A stretch of 64,000 nt of DNA from Roseivirga sp. 4D4 (lineage in GTDB: Bacteria > Bacteroidota > Bacteroidia > Cytophagales > Cyclobacteriaceae): NCBI RefSeq assembly GCF_001747095.1, contig NZ_MDGP01000001.1, forward strand, positions 4,508,001 to 4,572,000, read 5' to 3'. The notes below the pieces were generated by a model that saw only the letters and a list, made by a program, of their open reading frames with translations, was not told the origin of the DNA and did no database searches. Shown one piece after another: positions 44,601 through 59,600 of this stretch; position 1 is the stretch's first letter; every line of letters begins with the position of its first letter. The translations under genes and the position numbers were made by a program.

Positions 44601-47600
44601 CCATTGGCGAGGTCTCCAACTTCCCAAATACCAGTGGCTGCACTATAGCTTCCCTGGCTTGTGGTTGTACTCGTCACCACGAAACCGTTTGGTACATTAT
44701 CAGTCACCTCTACATTAGTTGCAGGAGATGGGCCATTGTTGGTCACTGTCACAGTGAAGACTACCTGCTCATTGATAATTGGTGTCGGCTGGTTCACAAT
44801 CTTCACAATCTGAAGATCTGATTTAAGTGCTGTTACACCTGCGCTGGCCGAGTTATTTGAGTCGTCTGGATCGTCTTGGTCAGCCGCAGTAACTGAAGCT
44901 GTATTGGTAAACTCACCTGATTCAAGTACAGTAGCTGTTATGGATAGGACAGCATCCTCGCCATTAGCAATTGAACCAACCGTCCACACACCGGTACTAC
45001 CATTGTAAGCTCCATGCGAAGCACTTGCGCTTACCAGTGTATAACCAGAAGGAAGCTTATCAAGAGCGGTGACGTTAGTCGCAGCGTCTGGACCAGCATT
45101 TGAAAGAGTCACTGTAAAGATGACGTTTTCACCCACATTAGCATCGCTATTACTCACTGCTTTCGCCATGCTGAGATCAGCATTTTGTGCTACGATGCTG
45201 GCACTTGCCGTATTGTCTCCCAAGTTCGGATCGAACTGATCTGAATTGGTGATTTGAGCAGTATTTGTAAAGTTGCCAACCGCAAGAACTGTTGCTGTGA
45301 TCGTCAATGTTTCAGAGTCACCATTTGGTAATGTTCCAATATCCCAAAGTCCACTTGAGCTGTTGTAGCTTCCTTTGCTCGTAGAGCTAGACACTAGGGT
45401 ATAACCGCTAGGCAGTACATCAGTCACCTCAACATTGGTTGCATTGGCAGGGTCTGGACCGTTATTGGTCACAAGCACTGTAAATGTTACTACATCACCT
45501 ACATTCGGATTATTAGCATTCACCGCCTTGGAGATACTCAAGTCTGACTGAGGTGGCACTACTTCAATCGAAGCCGTATTGTTTGTTTTGTCGTCATCCA
45601 CCTGATCAGAATTGACAACGGCAGCGACATTGTTGTAGTCACCAAGTGACAATACAGTTCCCGTAACAGTCAGAGTGGTAGAGGCTCCATTGGCCAATGC
45701 ACCTATAGTCCATACTCCTGATGTGCTGTTATATGTTCCAGAAGCAGCAGACTCGCTTACCAATGTGAACCCACTTGGCAACAGATCATTCACTACTAGG
45801 CTTGATGCAGCATCAGGTCCAGCATTACTAACTGTCACGGTGAATGTCACATTCTCACCTACATTCGCTACCGCATTGTCTACAGTTTTAGCTACGCTAA
45901 TATCGGCACGCTGGATGGTTACAGGTCTGTCGGCACTGTTATTGGTTTGATCGGTATCAAACTGATCAAGGTCTGTAATGGTTGCCGTATTATCATGCTC
46001 ACCAGTTTCGCTTGTTCTGACACGCAGTGTCAATACTGCATTGCCTCCGCTCACAAGGTTTCCTACCGTAAAGATTCCAGTATCTCTATCGAAGGATGTA
46101 CCAGGCGTCACGTTGTTGCTGATTAATGTATATCCATTAGGCAATATGTCTTCAACGACAACACCTGTTGCTCTGGCCGGACCGTTATTACTCACCGTGA
46201 TGGTAAAGACAATCTCCTCATTGATAATTGGTGTATCGTTGTCCACTACTTTCGTAATCACAAGGTCTACCAACTGAGGTGGTGCCGAAGCTGAAGAGCT
46301 GTTGTTCGTGCTGGTAGGATCCAATTGATCCACAGCATTCACTGAAGCTGTATTATCGTAATCACCAATATTGAGCACTTCGGCTTTCACCACTAAGCTT
46401 TCACTTCCGCCACCACTTAGTGTTCCGATGTTCCAGATACCTGTCGTGCTGTTGTAAGTTCCTTTGCTAGGATCGGCACTTACGAAAGCATATCCGCTAG
46501 GCAATAGGTCTAGAATGTCAAGGTTAGTCGCACCATTTGGACCTGCATTAGATACATTAATGGTGAAGTTGACATTGTCTCCCACATTTGGTTCAGCATC
46601 GTCTACAGTTTTCACTACAGCGATATCGGCACCTTGAAGCGTGACTCCTGCGGAAGCACTGTTGTTGTTACTGTTCGGATCGAACTGATCTCCATCTTTA
46701 GTCTCAACAGTCGCAGTGAAGTTCCCAGAACTATTTACCGTGGCAATCAAAGTGATTACTTCTAGTGAACCATTACCCAAGTCACCCACAATCCAATCAC
46801 CTGTAACAGGATCGTATGTTCCTTTGCTTGGCGCAGCACTCACAAATGTGAACCCGCTTGGCAATAGACCTTCTAGTGAAATTCCAGTTCCATCATCCGG
46901 ACCGTTATTCTGAACGGTGAATGTAAAGGTTACCTGATCTCCAGCATTTGGATTGTTATCATCAACAGAGGCCATCACCTCAAGATCCACTAGTGGAGGA
47001 GTAACATTCGCATCTGACTGGTTATTAGCTTCATCTGGATCGAATTGATCAAGAGAAGTGACAGCTGCCATGTTGGTGTACTCACCATCACCCTTAACTG
47101 TAGCGGTGACTACGAGTGTAGCTTGTGCACCGTCAGCCAAAGTACCGATGTTCCAGATACCAGTAGTGTTTGCGAACGTTCCTGCACTAGGAACGGCACT
47201 CACCAGTTGATAGCCATTTGGAAGTTGATCTGTAATGATAAGCCCAGAGGCTTCATCAGGCCCATCGTTGCTCACAGTAATGGTGAACTCTACGTTTTCA
47301 CCCACGTTCGCAAATGGATTGTTGACAGCTTTTGCCACATTAATGTCTGCAGAGGCTACATCAGAACCTGCTGAAGCATTATTATTCGTTAGGTCTGGAT
47401 CGAATTGATCCGCAAAGTCGATAGAAACATTGTTCACCAAGTTCTCATTCGAAATTACTGTAGCTCTGATATTGAGTACCGCATTGGCAGATGCCACTAG
47501 GTTACCAATATTCCAAAGTCCTGTCACTTCATCATAAGTACCGACACTTGAAGAACTATTGACTAGCGTATAACCTGCTGGCAATACATCTGAAGCTTGT

Positions 47601-50600
47601 ACGCTAGTAGCTGCATCTGGACCATTGTTAGTCACAGTTACTGTAAAGAAGACATCATCACCCACTTTAGGGTTCGAAATATCTACCACCTTCGCGACAC
47701 TCAGGTCAACGATTTGTGGATCGACTACGACACTGCTAATGTTTGATGTGATATCCGCATCTACCTGATCTAGCGTAGCGATAGTCGCTACATTGGTGTA
47801 GTTACCAGTTGATCTTACAGTCGCCTTGATATCCAAGGTTACGATACCATCCACAGGGATAGATCCAATGTTCCAGATACCCGTAGTGCCATTGTAGCTT
47901 CCAGTTCCCGTAGTTCCTTCCACAAAGAAGAAGCCGTTAGGAATTGCATCGCTTACCGTCACACCAGTTGCAGGGTCAGGTCCGTCATTTCTCACTTGAA
48001 TGCTGAATGTGATTTCATCACCAACATTTGGCTCATCATCATTGACCGTCTTAGTGATAATCAAGTCAGAAGTTTGAAGCCCTACACTTACCGAAGCAAG
48101 GTTGTTACCCACGTTAGGATCGAATTGATCAGCATCTGTTACTTCAGCGACATTGGTGAAGATACCCGTCAACTTCACAGTTGCATTGATGGTAAGTGTT
48201 GCAGAAGCATCTTTTGCCAATGCTCCAACTTGCCATAGTCCTGTAGTAGCGTCATAAGTACCCTGGCTCACAGCAGGTGTACCCACCAGGTCATAACCGT
48301 TTGGTAATTTATCTTCTACCTCAATACCAGAACCACTTGCGTTGTCAGGTCCTATGTTAGTAACCGTTACGGTGAAGACCACTGGATCACCATCGTTGGC
48401 ATTCGCATTGTCTACCGTCTTAGCAATAGCAATGTCAACTTTCGGTGATGTTACCGTAGCCGAAGCGCTATCGTTAGTTCCATTATTATCCACCTGATCT
48501 ACCGCAGAGACTGTCGCAACATTCTCGAACTCGCCATTGAGTAGGACTCTGGCTTGAACGTTGAAGGTTACGCTGGCTCCGTTGTTGATTGTTCCAATGA
48601 TCCACTCTCCAGAGTTCTCATTGTATACACCATTGCCATTAGTATTGGTGCTGATCACCGTGTATCCAGAAGGCACTTGGTCGAGAACTCTGACACCTGT
48701 AGCAGCATCAGGACCATTATTTGTCACTGTAACTGTGAAGTTTACAAAGTCTCCAACATTGGCTGTTGGGTCATCTACCGTTTTAGTCACACTTAAGTCA
48801 GATTGTTGCAGTGTGATGGTTTGAGATGCTTCATCATTTGTAGCATTCTCATCCAGCTGATCCACTTCAATGACCTTAGCGATGTTATTGTATGCCGATG
48901 AGCTCGTCACTGTTGCTACTACATTCAAGGTGGCTGTTCCTGCATTCGCAACATTACCGATTCCCCAGATTCCCGTAGTGGCGTTATAGCCTCCTTGACT
49001 TACCGAACTACTGATGATTTCATATCCTGCAGGGACTAAGTCATCCACTACAACATTAGTAGCCTCGTCAGGGCCACTGTTAGTTACTGTAACCGTGAAG
49101 GTCACACGATCTCCAATATTTGGATTGTCGTTGTCGATCGTTTTGGTAATTCCGACATCTGCTTTTTGCAATGTGATCGACTGACTACCACTGTTGTTTG
49201 TAGCGTCAGGATCGAATTGGTTTGAAGCTGTGATCGAGGCTATGTTTTCAAAGTTTCCACTAGTATTTACTCTAGCGCTCATTACCAGAACAGCACTACT
49301 TCCATCGCCTAGAGTACCCAGACTCCAAATCTGTGTTGCCGGATCGTAAGTTCCTTGAGAAGCGAAAGCATTCTGCAAGCTGTAACCACTTGGCAATTGA
49401 TCGGTAATTTGTACATCAGAAGCTGCATCAGGCCCAATGTTGAATGCAGTGACCAAGAAGGTGATGATATCACCTGGGTTAGGATTGGCATTGTCCACAG
49501 TTTTACTCACCGTAACATCAGCACGCTGAGGTCTTGGTGTTGAACTCGCTTCGTTATTCGTCAAGTCCGGATCGAACTGATCTACATTGAGGAGTGAAGC
49601 AGTGTTTTTGTACGTTCCATCAGATTTCACTCGTGCAGTGATCTGTAAGGTTGCCGAAGCACCATTGACAAGGTCACCGACAGTCCAAACACTATTCGTG
49701 TTGTTGAATCCACCTTGACTCGCATTCGCCAATAAGAAGGTATAACCATTTGGAAGTTCGTCTTCTAGAGTAATTCCTGTGGCAGCATCAGGTCCGTTGT
49801 TAGTCACGGTCACTGTGAATACCACATTCTCGCCTACGTTAGGCCCACCATTGTCGACAGATTTCTCAACTAGAATATCAGTCTGAGTAGGGAAGATTGT
49901 TACGTCAGCCGCATCATTAGCTTCTACTTCATCATGTTCGATGAGGTCAGTCACCAATGAGTTATTATCATAAGATCCATCGGCCAAGACCTTCGCTGTA
50001 ATGGTTATGGTTTCGGTGTCACCATTCGGAATATTACCGATTGCCCAGAGGCCATTACTAGCTGTGTAAGCACCCTGAGTAGGATTATCAGATACAAACT
50101 CTAAACCGTCAGGTAGGAGATAAGTGATCTCTACGTTGGTCGCATTATCAGGACCATTGTTTACCACCGTTACAGTGATTTCAACTTCATCTCCAACATT
50201 CGGACGAGAGATGTTTACTTCTTTCAGAAGCCCAATATCTGCTCTCGGTGCATTTACAAATGTCGTTGCTGTATTGTTCGATTCATCAGGATCATTTTGA
50301 TCAATCTCACTGATGACTGCCGTGTTACCATAATCACCCGTTGCCAATACAATGCCTACAACATCTAATGTAGCCGAGCTCGTAGAAGCAATAGTGCCTA
50401 CCGTCCACTCACCTGTAGTGCTATTGTACGTTCCTTGAGAAACTGTAGCATTCACAAACGCATAGCCACTAGGTAAACGATCTTCCAATTCGATATTGGT
50501 AGCAGCATCAGGACCATTGTTCGCAATGGTTACAGTAAAGACTACGCTTTCGCCAACATTGGCGGCTCCATTATCGACCACTTTCGTAACCACAAGGTCA

Positions 50601-53600
50601 GATTCCTGAACAGTAGCGCCTTGGCTCACACTGTTATTGGATTGATCTGGATCGTACTGATCTGCATCGTTAATGCTGGCAACATTGAGGTGAGAACCAG
50701 TCGCAAGAACTGTTGCTCTCAATGTCAATACCGCACTTGAACTGTTGACCAAAGTGCCCACTGTCCAGATGCCTGTTATAGCATCGTATGTTCCAGTGCT
50801 GGTAGTAAATGCCGCGAAGTTGTATCCACTCGGCAGTCGATCACTCACCTCCACATTCGTAGCTGCATCCGGACCATTATTGGTCACCGTAATGGTGTAT
50901 ACCACTTGCTCACCCGGAATAGGGGTAGTGTTGTCGATCACCTTGGTAATACTAAGGTCCGCTTGTTGCGCATCCACTTCCACAGTTTCTGTATTATTCA
51001 ATGGTTGTGGATCGTCTTGATCACTGTTTGTGATTGTTGCTGTATTGTTATAGTTACCAGTAGCTCTTGCTTTGGCAACAATGCTTAAGGTTGCTGTCGC
51101 AGCATTGTTGATCACACCAGGATTCCAAATACCTGTGGTAGCATTATAGCTACCGAATGCTGTTGTAGCACTCACGAAGTCGTATCCGCTAGCGAGTACA
51201 TCTGTTACTTCAACATTTGTTGCTGCATCTGGTCCGTTGTTGGTCACTGAAACTGTGAAAGTGATATCCTCTCCAACATTCGGTGTTGCATTAGAAACGG
51301 TCTTGGTGATTCCCAAATCAGCAGACTGAGCAACAATACTTGCACTGGCCGTATTGTTACCAGCATTCGGATCAAATTCTGTTGCAGCAGTAATGCTGGC
51401 AGTATTGGTAAAGTCACCAGCCGCACCAACCGTAGCTGTCATAGTCAGTGTGGCACTTGCGTCTTTGGCAAGCGATCCAACATCCCATAGGCCTGAAGTG
51501 CTGTTGTAAGTTCCAACACTTGGAGTAGCAGTACCTAAGGTATAGCCTGAAGGCAATTGGTCAGTCACCTGAATACCTGTGGCATCAGAGGTACTTGGTC
51601 CATTATTCGTCAAAGTCACGGTGAACGTAATCACATCTCCCACATTAGGATCGGTAGCACTCACTGTTTTCACCAATTCGAGATCAGCCCTCGGTGGATT
51701 CACTGTTGCCGTAGCCTGATCATTTGAGTCATCTGGATCGTTTTGATCTAGCGCACTTACAGCGGCTGTATTCGCGTAGTCACCTGAAGCTTTCACGGTT
51801 GCCACCACTGTCAATGTTGCGGTAGCTGTACTGTTTAATGAACCTACAGTCCAAAGCCCTGAACCACGGTTATATGATCCTTTTGTGCTAATGGCACTGA
51901 TCAGGTCATAACCTGAAGGAATCAAGTCTTCGATCACCAAACCAGTAGCTTGATTTGGTCCAGCGTTCGTTGCAACAATCGAGAAGGTCACTTGATCGCC
52001 AACATTGGCAACGGCATTGCTGACAGTTTTCGCAAGACTAATGTCAGAGGTTTGCAGGGTAACTGAAGCACTCGCACTGTTATCCGTATTGTCCGTATCA
52101 AATACGTCTGAGGCAGTCACCGTAGCGGTATTTGTGAAGATACCTGCTGATTGTACTGTAGCTCTGATGGTCAGTGTAGCAGAAGCGTTGCTACCTAAAC
52201 TAGGTAGTGTCCAAAGTCCAGTACTGCTCACATATGCTCCAACAGAAGCAGTGCTGCTTACCAGTGTATATCCATCAGGCAACTGATCTGTCACCTCTAT
52301 ATTGGTTGCATCATTTGGCCCTTCGTTTAGAAGCGTTACAGTGAAGATCACATCCTCGCCTGGAACTGGAGATGCATTGTCAACCGCTTTGCTAATATTC
52401 AGGTCAGCAAACTGAGTTGTTACATTAACAGTCGCATCATTATTGTCCGTGTCAGGGTCGTCCTGATCAGCAGCAGTAATGGTCGCTGTATTGTTGTAGT
52501 CACCCGTGGATTTTGCTTTAGCGATCAGGTCAATTGTCGCTGTTGTTCCATTCGTAATCGATCCAACCGTCCATAGTCCAGTAGCATTGTTGTAGCTACC
52601 GAAGGAAGTATTGGCTGCCACAAAGTCGTAACCAGAAGGCAGTTGATCTGTTACTACAACACCCGTTGCCGCATCAGGGCCAAGGTTGTTCACACTTATG
52701 GTGAAGGTCACATTATCGTCCACGTTTGGCGTAGCATCACTCACCGTTTTGGTGATGGCCAAGTCTGCAGATTGTGCAACAATACTTGCGCTTGCTGTAT
52801 TGTCTCCTTCATTTGGATCGAAGACGTCAGAAGCAGTTACACTTGCTGTATTAGTGAATTCACCATTCTCTCTGACAGTCGCTCGAATTGTCAGTACAAC
52901 AACCTCGTCCTTATCTAGGTTGCCTACCGTCCAAATGCCATTTACATTATTGTAGCTAGTACCTGGAGTAGTGGTAGCATTCGTTAAAGCATATCCCGAT
53001 GGTAATTTATCCGTCACCTCGATACCTGTTGCGGTAGCAGTACTTGGTCCGTTGTTGGTCAAGGTCACCGTGAAGGTCACTTGATCACCTACGTTTGGAT
53101 TATTCGAGTCGACCACTTTCGTCAAGTTGAGATCGGCTCGAGGAGGATTGACAGTGCTTGAAACAGAATCATCCGTATTATCCGGATCGACTTGATCCAG
53201 ACTGCTGACAGATGCTGTATTCGTATAGTCACCTGTTGCCAGTACGGTTGCCGTCACTTGCAGTGTAACCACACCTGCATTAGGAAGCGTACCGATTTGC
53301 CAGTTGCCTGTCGCATTGGTGAAGGTTCCTTGGTTAGAAGTGGCACTCACGAAGCTATAACCTGAAGGTAATCGATCGCTTACCGATAAGCCTGTCGCTG
53401 TATTCGGACCGTTGTTTGTCACCGTCACAGTGAAGGTTACATTTTCTCCTACGTTAGCCGAAGCATTGCTAACTGTCTTCGTAATGCTGATATCAGAGGT
53501 CTGAACGGTCACGCTTGTCGAAGCTTGATTGTCCGTGTTGTCGACATCAAACTGATCCGAAGCAGTAACCGAAGCAGTATTAGTGTAATCGCCAGAAGCC

Positions 53601-56600
53601 TGAACTGTAGCTCTGATGGTTAGCACAGCACTACCTGAGCTTCCAATGCTACTAATGTTCCACTTACCAGTTGAACTCGTGTACGTGCCGATCGATGCAT
53701 TGCTGCTAACAAGGGCATAACCGCTTGGTAGTAAATCTGTGATTTCAACGTTGGTCGCACTATTAGGTCCCTGATTCGCAATAGTAACGGTAAAGATTAC
53801 ATCGTCACCTGGTACTGGAGTGGCATTGTCGACAGTTTTTGTCACGCTTAGGTCTGCGAATTGTGCAGTTACCTGAACTGTCGCTTCATTGTTCGCATCT
53901 TCGGGATCATCTTGATCAACTGCCGTGATGGTTGCAGTATTGTCATAGTTCACCGTTTCCGTCACTTTAGCGATAATCGATAGGGTCGCAGTTTGCGCAT
54001 TCGCTATCGAGCCCAGTGTCCAAAGCCCAGTACTTTCGGCATATGCACCGAAGTTGGTGGAAGCAGAGACAAATTCGTAACCACTTGGCAATTGATCCGT
54101 CACCTGAACGCCAGTTGCAGGGTCAGGACCTAAGTTGCTTAGGTTGATGGTGAAGGTTACGTTTTGCCCTACGTTCGGCATGGCGTTGCTAACTGCTTTA
54201 GTGATCTCTAAGTCTGAAGCTTGGGCCAGAATACTGACGCTAGCCGTATTGTCTCCTGAATTCGGATCGAATACATCGCTGGCCGAAATTCTTGCCGTAT
54301 TGGTGAAGTCTCCTGTTTCATTTACAGTTGCTGTCATGGTCAAGGTTGCGTTGGCAGCATTGGCCAATGTACCTAAAGTCCAAATACCCGAATTACGATC
54401 ATAAGTACCTTGACTTGCCGTAGGTGTAACAAGCGTGTAGCCTGAAGGCACTAGGTCTGTTACTTCAATGCCTGTCGCACTAGAAGTGCTCGGCCCGTTG
54501 TTGGTAACAGTCACTGTAAACGTGATCAGGTCACCCACATTTGGATTTGTATTGTCCACAGTTTTCGTGATTGCCAAATCTGCACGTGGAGGAGTTACCG
54601 TTGCGGTAGCAGCATCATTCGTACTCGTTGGATCGATTTGATCCAAGCTGTTGACTGAAGTACTATTGGCATAATCTCCACTTGAGAGTACAGATGCGCT
54701 CATGGTTAGCGTAACAGTTCCGGCATTCGCTAACTGACCGATGGTCCAGATACCAGTTGCCGATACATAGCTTCCAGCACTTGGGTTCGCAGAGATCAGG
54801 TTATAACCAGATGGCAGTTGATCGATGATCGATAGACCTGTTGCTCTGTCCGTTCCATTGTTGGTCACCGTTACTGTGAAAGTGACAGTTTCACCCACAT
54901 TGGCCGTATTATCATCAACCGTTTTGGTCACTGCAATATCAGAAGACTGAAGTGTTACTGCACTACTGGCCGTGTTATTCGAATTGTCATTGTCAAATTG
55001 ATCAACAGCAGTGATAGTAGCGGTATTGGTAAAGTCTCCAGCAGACTGAACAGTAGTTCTGATGGTCAAAGTAGCTGTTGCGCTATTGGCAAGACTACTG
55101 ATTGTCCAAGAACCTGTGCCTGAAGTGTAAGTGCCTTGCGAAGCCACTGCACTCACTATAGCGAATCCGCTTGGAATCTGATCTGTTACGGTGATTCCAG
55201 TGGCAGCATCAGGTCCATTATTCGTCAGGTTAATAGTGAAAATCACATCATCACCTGGTACTGGATTAGCATTATCAACCGCTTTAGTCACGCTGAGATC
55301 AGCAATCATAGGATCAAGTGTCACAGAAGCACTGTTATTCGTGTTGTCTGTATCGTTCTGATCGACAGCTGTAATCGTGGCTGTGTTCACAAAGCTACCA
55401 GTTGATAAAGTTGTTGCTTTTACTTCAAGTGTCGCTACACCTGCATTGTTCAGGCTTGCAAACGACCAGAGGCCAGTTGCGTTGTTGTACGTTCCTCTAG
55501 AAGGAGTCGCGCTCACAAATGTAAATCCTGAAGGAAGCTGATCCGTGATCGTAACATTCGAAGCAGGGTCAGGTCCAGCATTGTTTACTGTGATGGTAAA
55601 GGTTACTTCATCACCGACATTTGGTACTAGGTCGCTTGCAGATTTAGAGATGCTTAAGTCAGCATTCTGAATACCAGAAGATACGCTAGCCGTATTGTTG
55701 CTCGTCTCTGGATCGAATTCATTGACACTTGTAATGGTTGCCGTATTTGTTCTATCTCCTGTAGCATTGACTGTCGCTAAGATTTCTAAAGTAGCCACAT
55801 TGCCATTAGTAAGACTTCCAACTGTCCAAATACCCGTTCCAGCCACATAAGATCCTTGGCTTTCTGTTGCATTCACAAGCGTGAATCCACTTGGCAATTG
55901 ATCGGTAAGTACAATATTAGTTGCTTGATCTGGACCGTCATTGGTTACCGTAACAGTGAACATCACATTATCACCTACGTTCGGACTGGCATCATCAATC
56001 ACTTTCGTGACAACAAGGTCAGCATTCGGAGGTGTGACAGTAGCAGTAGCTGAGTCGTTGGTATTGTCCGTATCATTTTGGTCGACACGCTGTACAGCAG
56101 CCACATTGTCGTAGACACCGGTTGATTGAACGGTGGCTACGATCGTGATTGTGGCACTACTAGAATTGTTTAAAGTTCCTAATGTCCATACACCGCTAGT
56201 TGCGTTATATGTGCCTTGGCTTGCCGTTGCGCTCACAAAAGCAAAGCCTGTCGGTAGTTTGTCGACAATCTCTACATTGGTAGCTGCATCAGGACCTGCA
56301 TTAGAGGCAGTGACGGTAAATGTCACGTTTTCACCCACATTGGCGATGTTATTACTTACGATTTTAGTTACGCTGATATCTGCCTCTTGAACAGTTACAG
56401 TTGCTGTTGCGCTATCGTTGCTTGCATCAGTATCGAAAGTTGAGTTTCGAGTGATCGAAGCAGTGTTCAGGTAATCACCACTAGCATTTACAGTCGCTCT
56501 GATGATCAAGGTCTGAGTTGTGCCATTGCCGATCGTTCCGATATTCCAAATACCTGTAGTATTGTCATAAGTACCTTTCGTTCTGGTGGCGTTTACGAAG

Positions 56601-59600
56601 GTGTAACCGCTTGGCAATACATCCGTGATCTGTACTTCTCTCGCACTATTCGGACCAGCATTTGAAGCTGTGACGGTAAAGTCAATAGACTCTCCTGGAA
56701 CAGGCGTAGTGTTACTGACCACCTTAGTCACTGAAACATCAGATAGGAGAGCCGTAATTGTTGTGCTCGCTTGATCGTTCGTATTGTCAAGGTCGGTTTG
56801 GTTCGAAGAAACTACCGAAATCGTATTCGTATAGTTTCCAGTACTAAGTACTTTGCCTACTACCGTTAGGTTGGCAGTCGATCCGTTTGGAAGTGCCCCA
56901 ATGTTCCAAGTACCGGTAGTCTCATTGTAAGTACCGAAGTCTTGGTTAGCAGAAACGAATGTGAATCCGTCAGGCAATATGTTATTCGCTATTACACCGG
57001 TAGCAGCATCAGGTCCATTGTTGGTTAGAGTGACTGTAAAAGTCACTTCTTCACCTACATCCTGAGTAGTTACATCTGGTGTAATCGTAACGGCAAGGTC
57101 GATCGCTTGAGAGTTCGTGCTAACTGTAGCCGTATTATTACCCTTGTCTGGATCGAACTGATCAGATGCCGTGATGCTTGCAATGTTGGTCAAGTCACCT
57201 GTTGCATTTACGGTCGCAGTGATCGTCAACGTAGCATTTGCTCCATTTGCGACTGTGCCAACGGTCCATAGACCCGTTGAATTGTCATAAGCACCCGAAG
57301 TGGTATTTGCACTCACGAAAGTATAGCCGTCAGGCAATGCATCAGTTATCACAACATTCGTTGCGTCAGCAGTACTTGACGCTTCACTTTGTACCGTTAA
57401 GGTGAAAGTAACTTCCTCACCTACGGTAGGAGTGGTCTTATCCACAGTTTTCGTTATCGATAGATCCGCAACAGGAGGAGTGACAGTTGCCGAAGCATTG
57501 TCATCCGTATTGTCAGGGTCGATTTGATCAAGTTCATTCACTGAAGCAGTGTTTACATTGTCATCAACAGATGCCACGGTAGCTGTAATTGTCAAGGTAG
57601 CAGTCGCTCCACTCGCCAGTGTACCGATGGTCCAGATGTCAGTTGCGTTGCTGAAGCTTCCATTAGCTGTGCTGCTAGAAACGAAAGTATATCCTGCAGG
57701 AAGGTCATCTCTGATTTCAAGGTTAGTTGCGGCATCAGGTCCAGCATTGCTTGCCGTTACAGTGAATACTACATTTTCACCAACATTAGCCGAAGCATTG
57801 TCTACCACTTTAGTAATGCTGATGTCTGATGACTGTACCGTTACGCTTCTAGATGCTGTGTTGTCGGTTGTGTCATTATCGAATTGATCAGAAGCGGTAA
57901 CCGAAGCCGTGTTCGCATAATCACCTGTCGCGAGTACCTTCGCTCTGATGGTCAATGAGGCACTTCCACCATTGGCTAAAGTTCCAACGGTCCAAACACC
58001 AGTGTTTGATACATAAGCCCCTTGTGAAGTAGAGAAGCTCACCAAAGTATAACCACTAGGTAGTTGATCGGTGATTGCTACGTTGGTAGCATTTCCAGTT
58101 CCTTGATTCAGTGCTGTTACTGTAAAGATCACATCATCACCCGGGATTGGAGTTGCGTTGTCAACAGTTTTAGTCAGGTTGATATCTGCAACTTGTGGTA
58201 CCACATTTACGGTAGCAGAATCATTAGTATTGTCACCATCGGCTTGATCGATAGAGGTCAAAGATGCAGTGTTATTATAAACACCAGTTGACTTCACTGT
58301 AGCCATAATTTCAAGAGAAACGGATGTATTAGCAGGTATAGTACCCACTGTCCAAATGCCTGTTCCACTGTTGAAACTTCCATTTACAGTTGTAGAACCA
58401 ACCACATCATATCCTGTAGGGATGGCATCAGTGATTGTCACTCCTGTGGCATTATCACTTCCAGTGTGGGTAGCAGTGATCGTAAACTTGATTTGATCTC
58501 CGATTTGAGGAGCGGCATTGTCCACTACCTTGGCTATCGCGATATCAGCATCTTGTTTCAAGGTCGATGCACTTGAAGTGTTGTTTGCTGTATCAGGATC
58601 GAATTGATCTGCAGCCGTTACAGTTGCAGTATTTTCAAAGTTTCCTGTGGCATTAACAGTAGCGGTAATGGCCAGCGTAGCAATTGAGTTGCTCGCCAAA
58701 TTACCAATGGTCCAAACCCCAGTTCCAGCAACGTAAGTACCCTGACTTGGTGTATTACCAGTGATGGTATATCCATCAGGTAGTTGGTCTGTGATGACAA
58801 CACCTGTAGCATCTTCGGAACCGTCATTATTCGTAGCTGTAATCACAAATGTGATTTCATCGCCCGTGTTAACGCGTACTTGGTCAACAGTCTTAGCAAC
58901 GCTGATGTCTACTCTTGGAGGCGTTACAGTTTCAGTATCCTGATCATTTGTGCTGTTATCATCCACTTGATCAACGCTACTTAGCGAAGCAGTATTACCG
59001 TAATCACCCGAAGCATTGACAGTAGCTACTACGGTTAACGTTGTAGAACCGCCATTCGCTAGGTTGCCCACTGTCCAAACACCCGTAGTCGCATTGTACG
59101 ATCCAGCAGCTGGGGACTGACTCACTAATGTGTAGCCAGAAGGGAGGAGGTTGTCGATCACAAGGTTAGTTGCATCATCTCCGCCATTGTTATTCACCGT
59201 AACAGTGAATGTTACGTTTTCTCCAACATTAGCAGAAGCATTGTCTACCGCAACAGTTACTGCGATATCTGATTCCTGCAATGTCAATCCTTGACTAGCG
59301 CTATTATTGCTATTGTCAGGATCGAATTGATCGGCACTGTTGATGTTGGCCACATTGGTGAAGTTGCCAGTGGTTTGAACCGTTCCAGTCAATGTCAATA
59401 CAGCACTAGAGCTGTTTACAAGGTTGCCGACTGTCCAAATGCCAGTATTAGCATCGTATGTTCCAGTGCTAGCCGTGAAGCTGGCAAAAGCTATACCCGA
59501 TGGAAGTCGATCGCTCACTTCAACCGAAGTAGCAGCATCAGGACCATCGTTGGTCACGGTGATGGTATAGACTACTGTAGCACCCGGAATCGGGTTATTG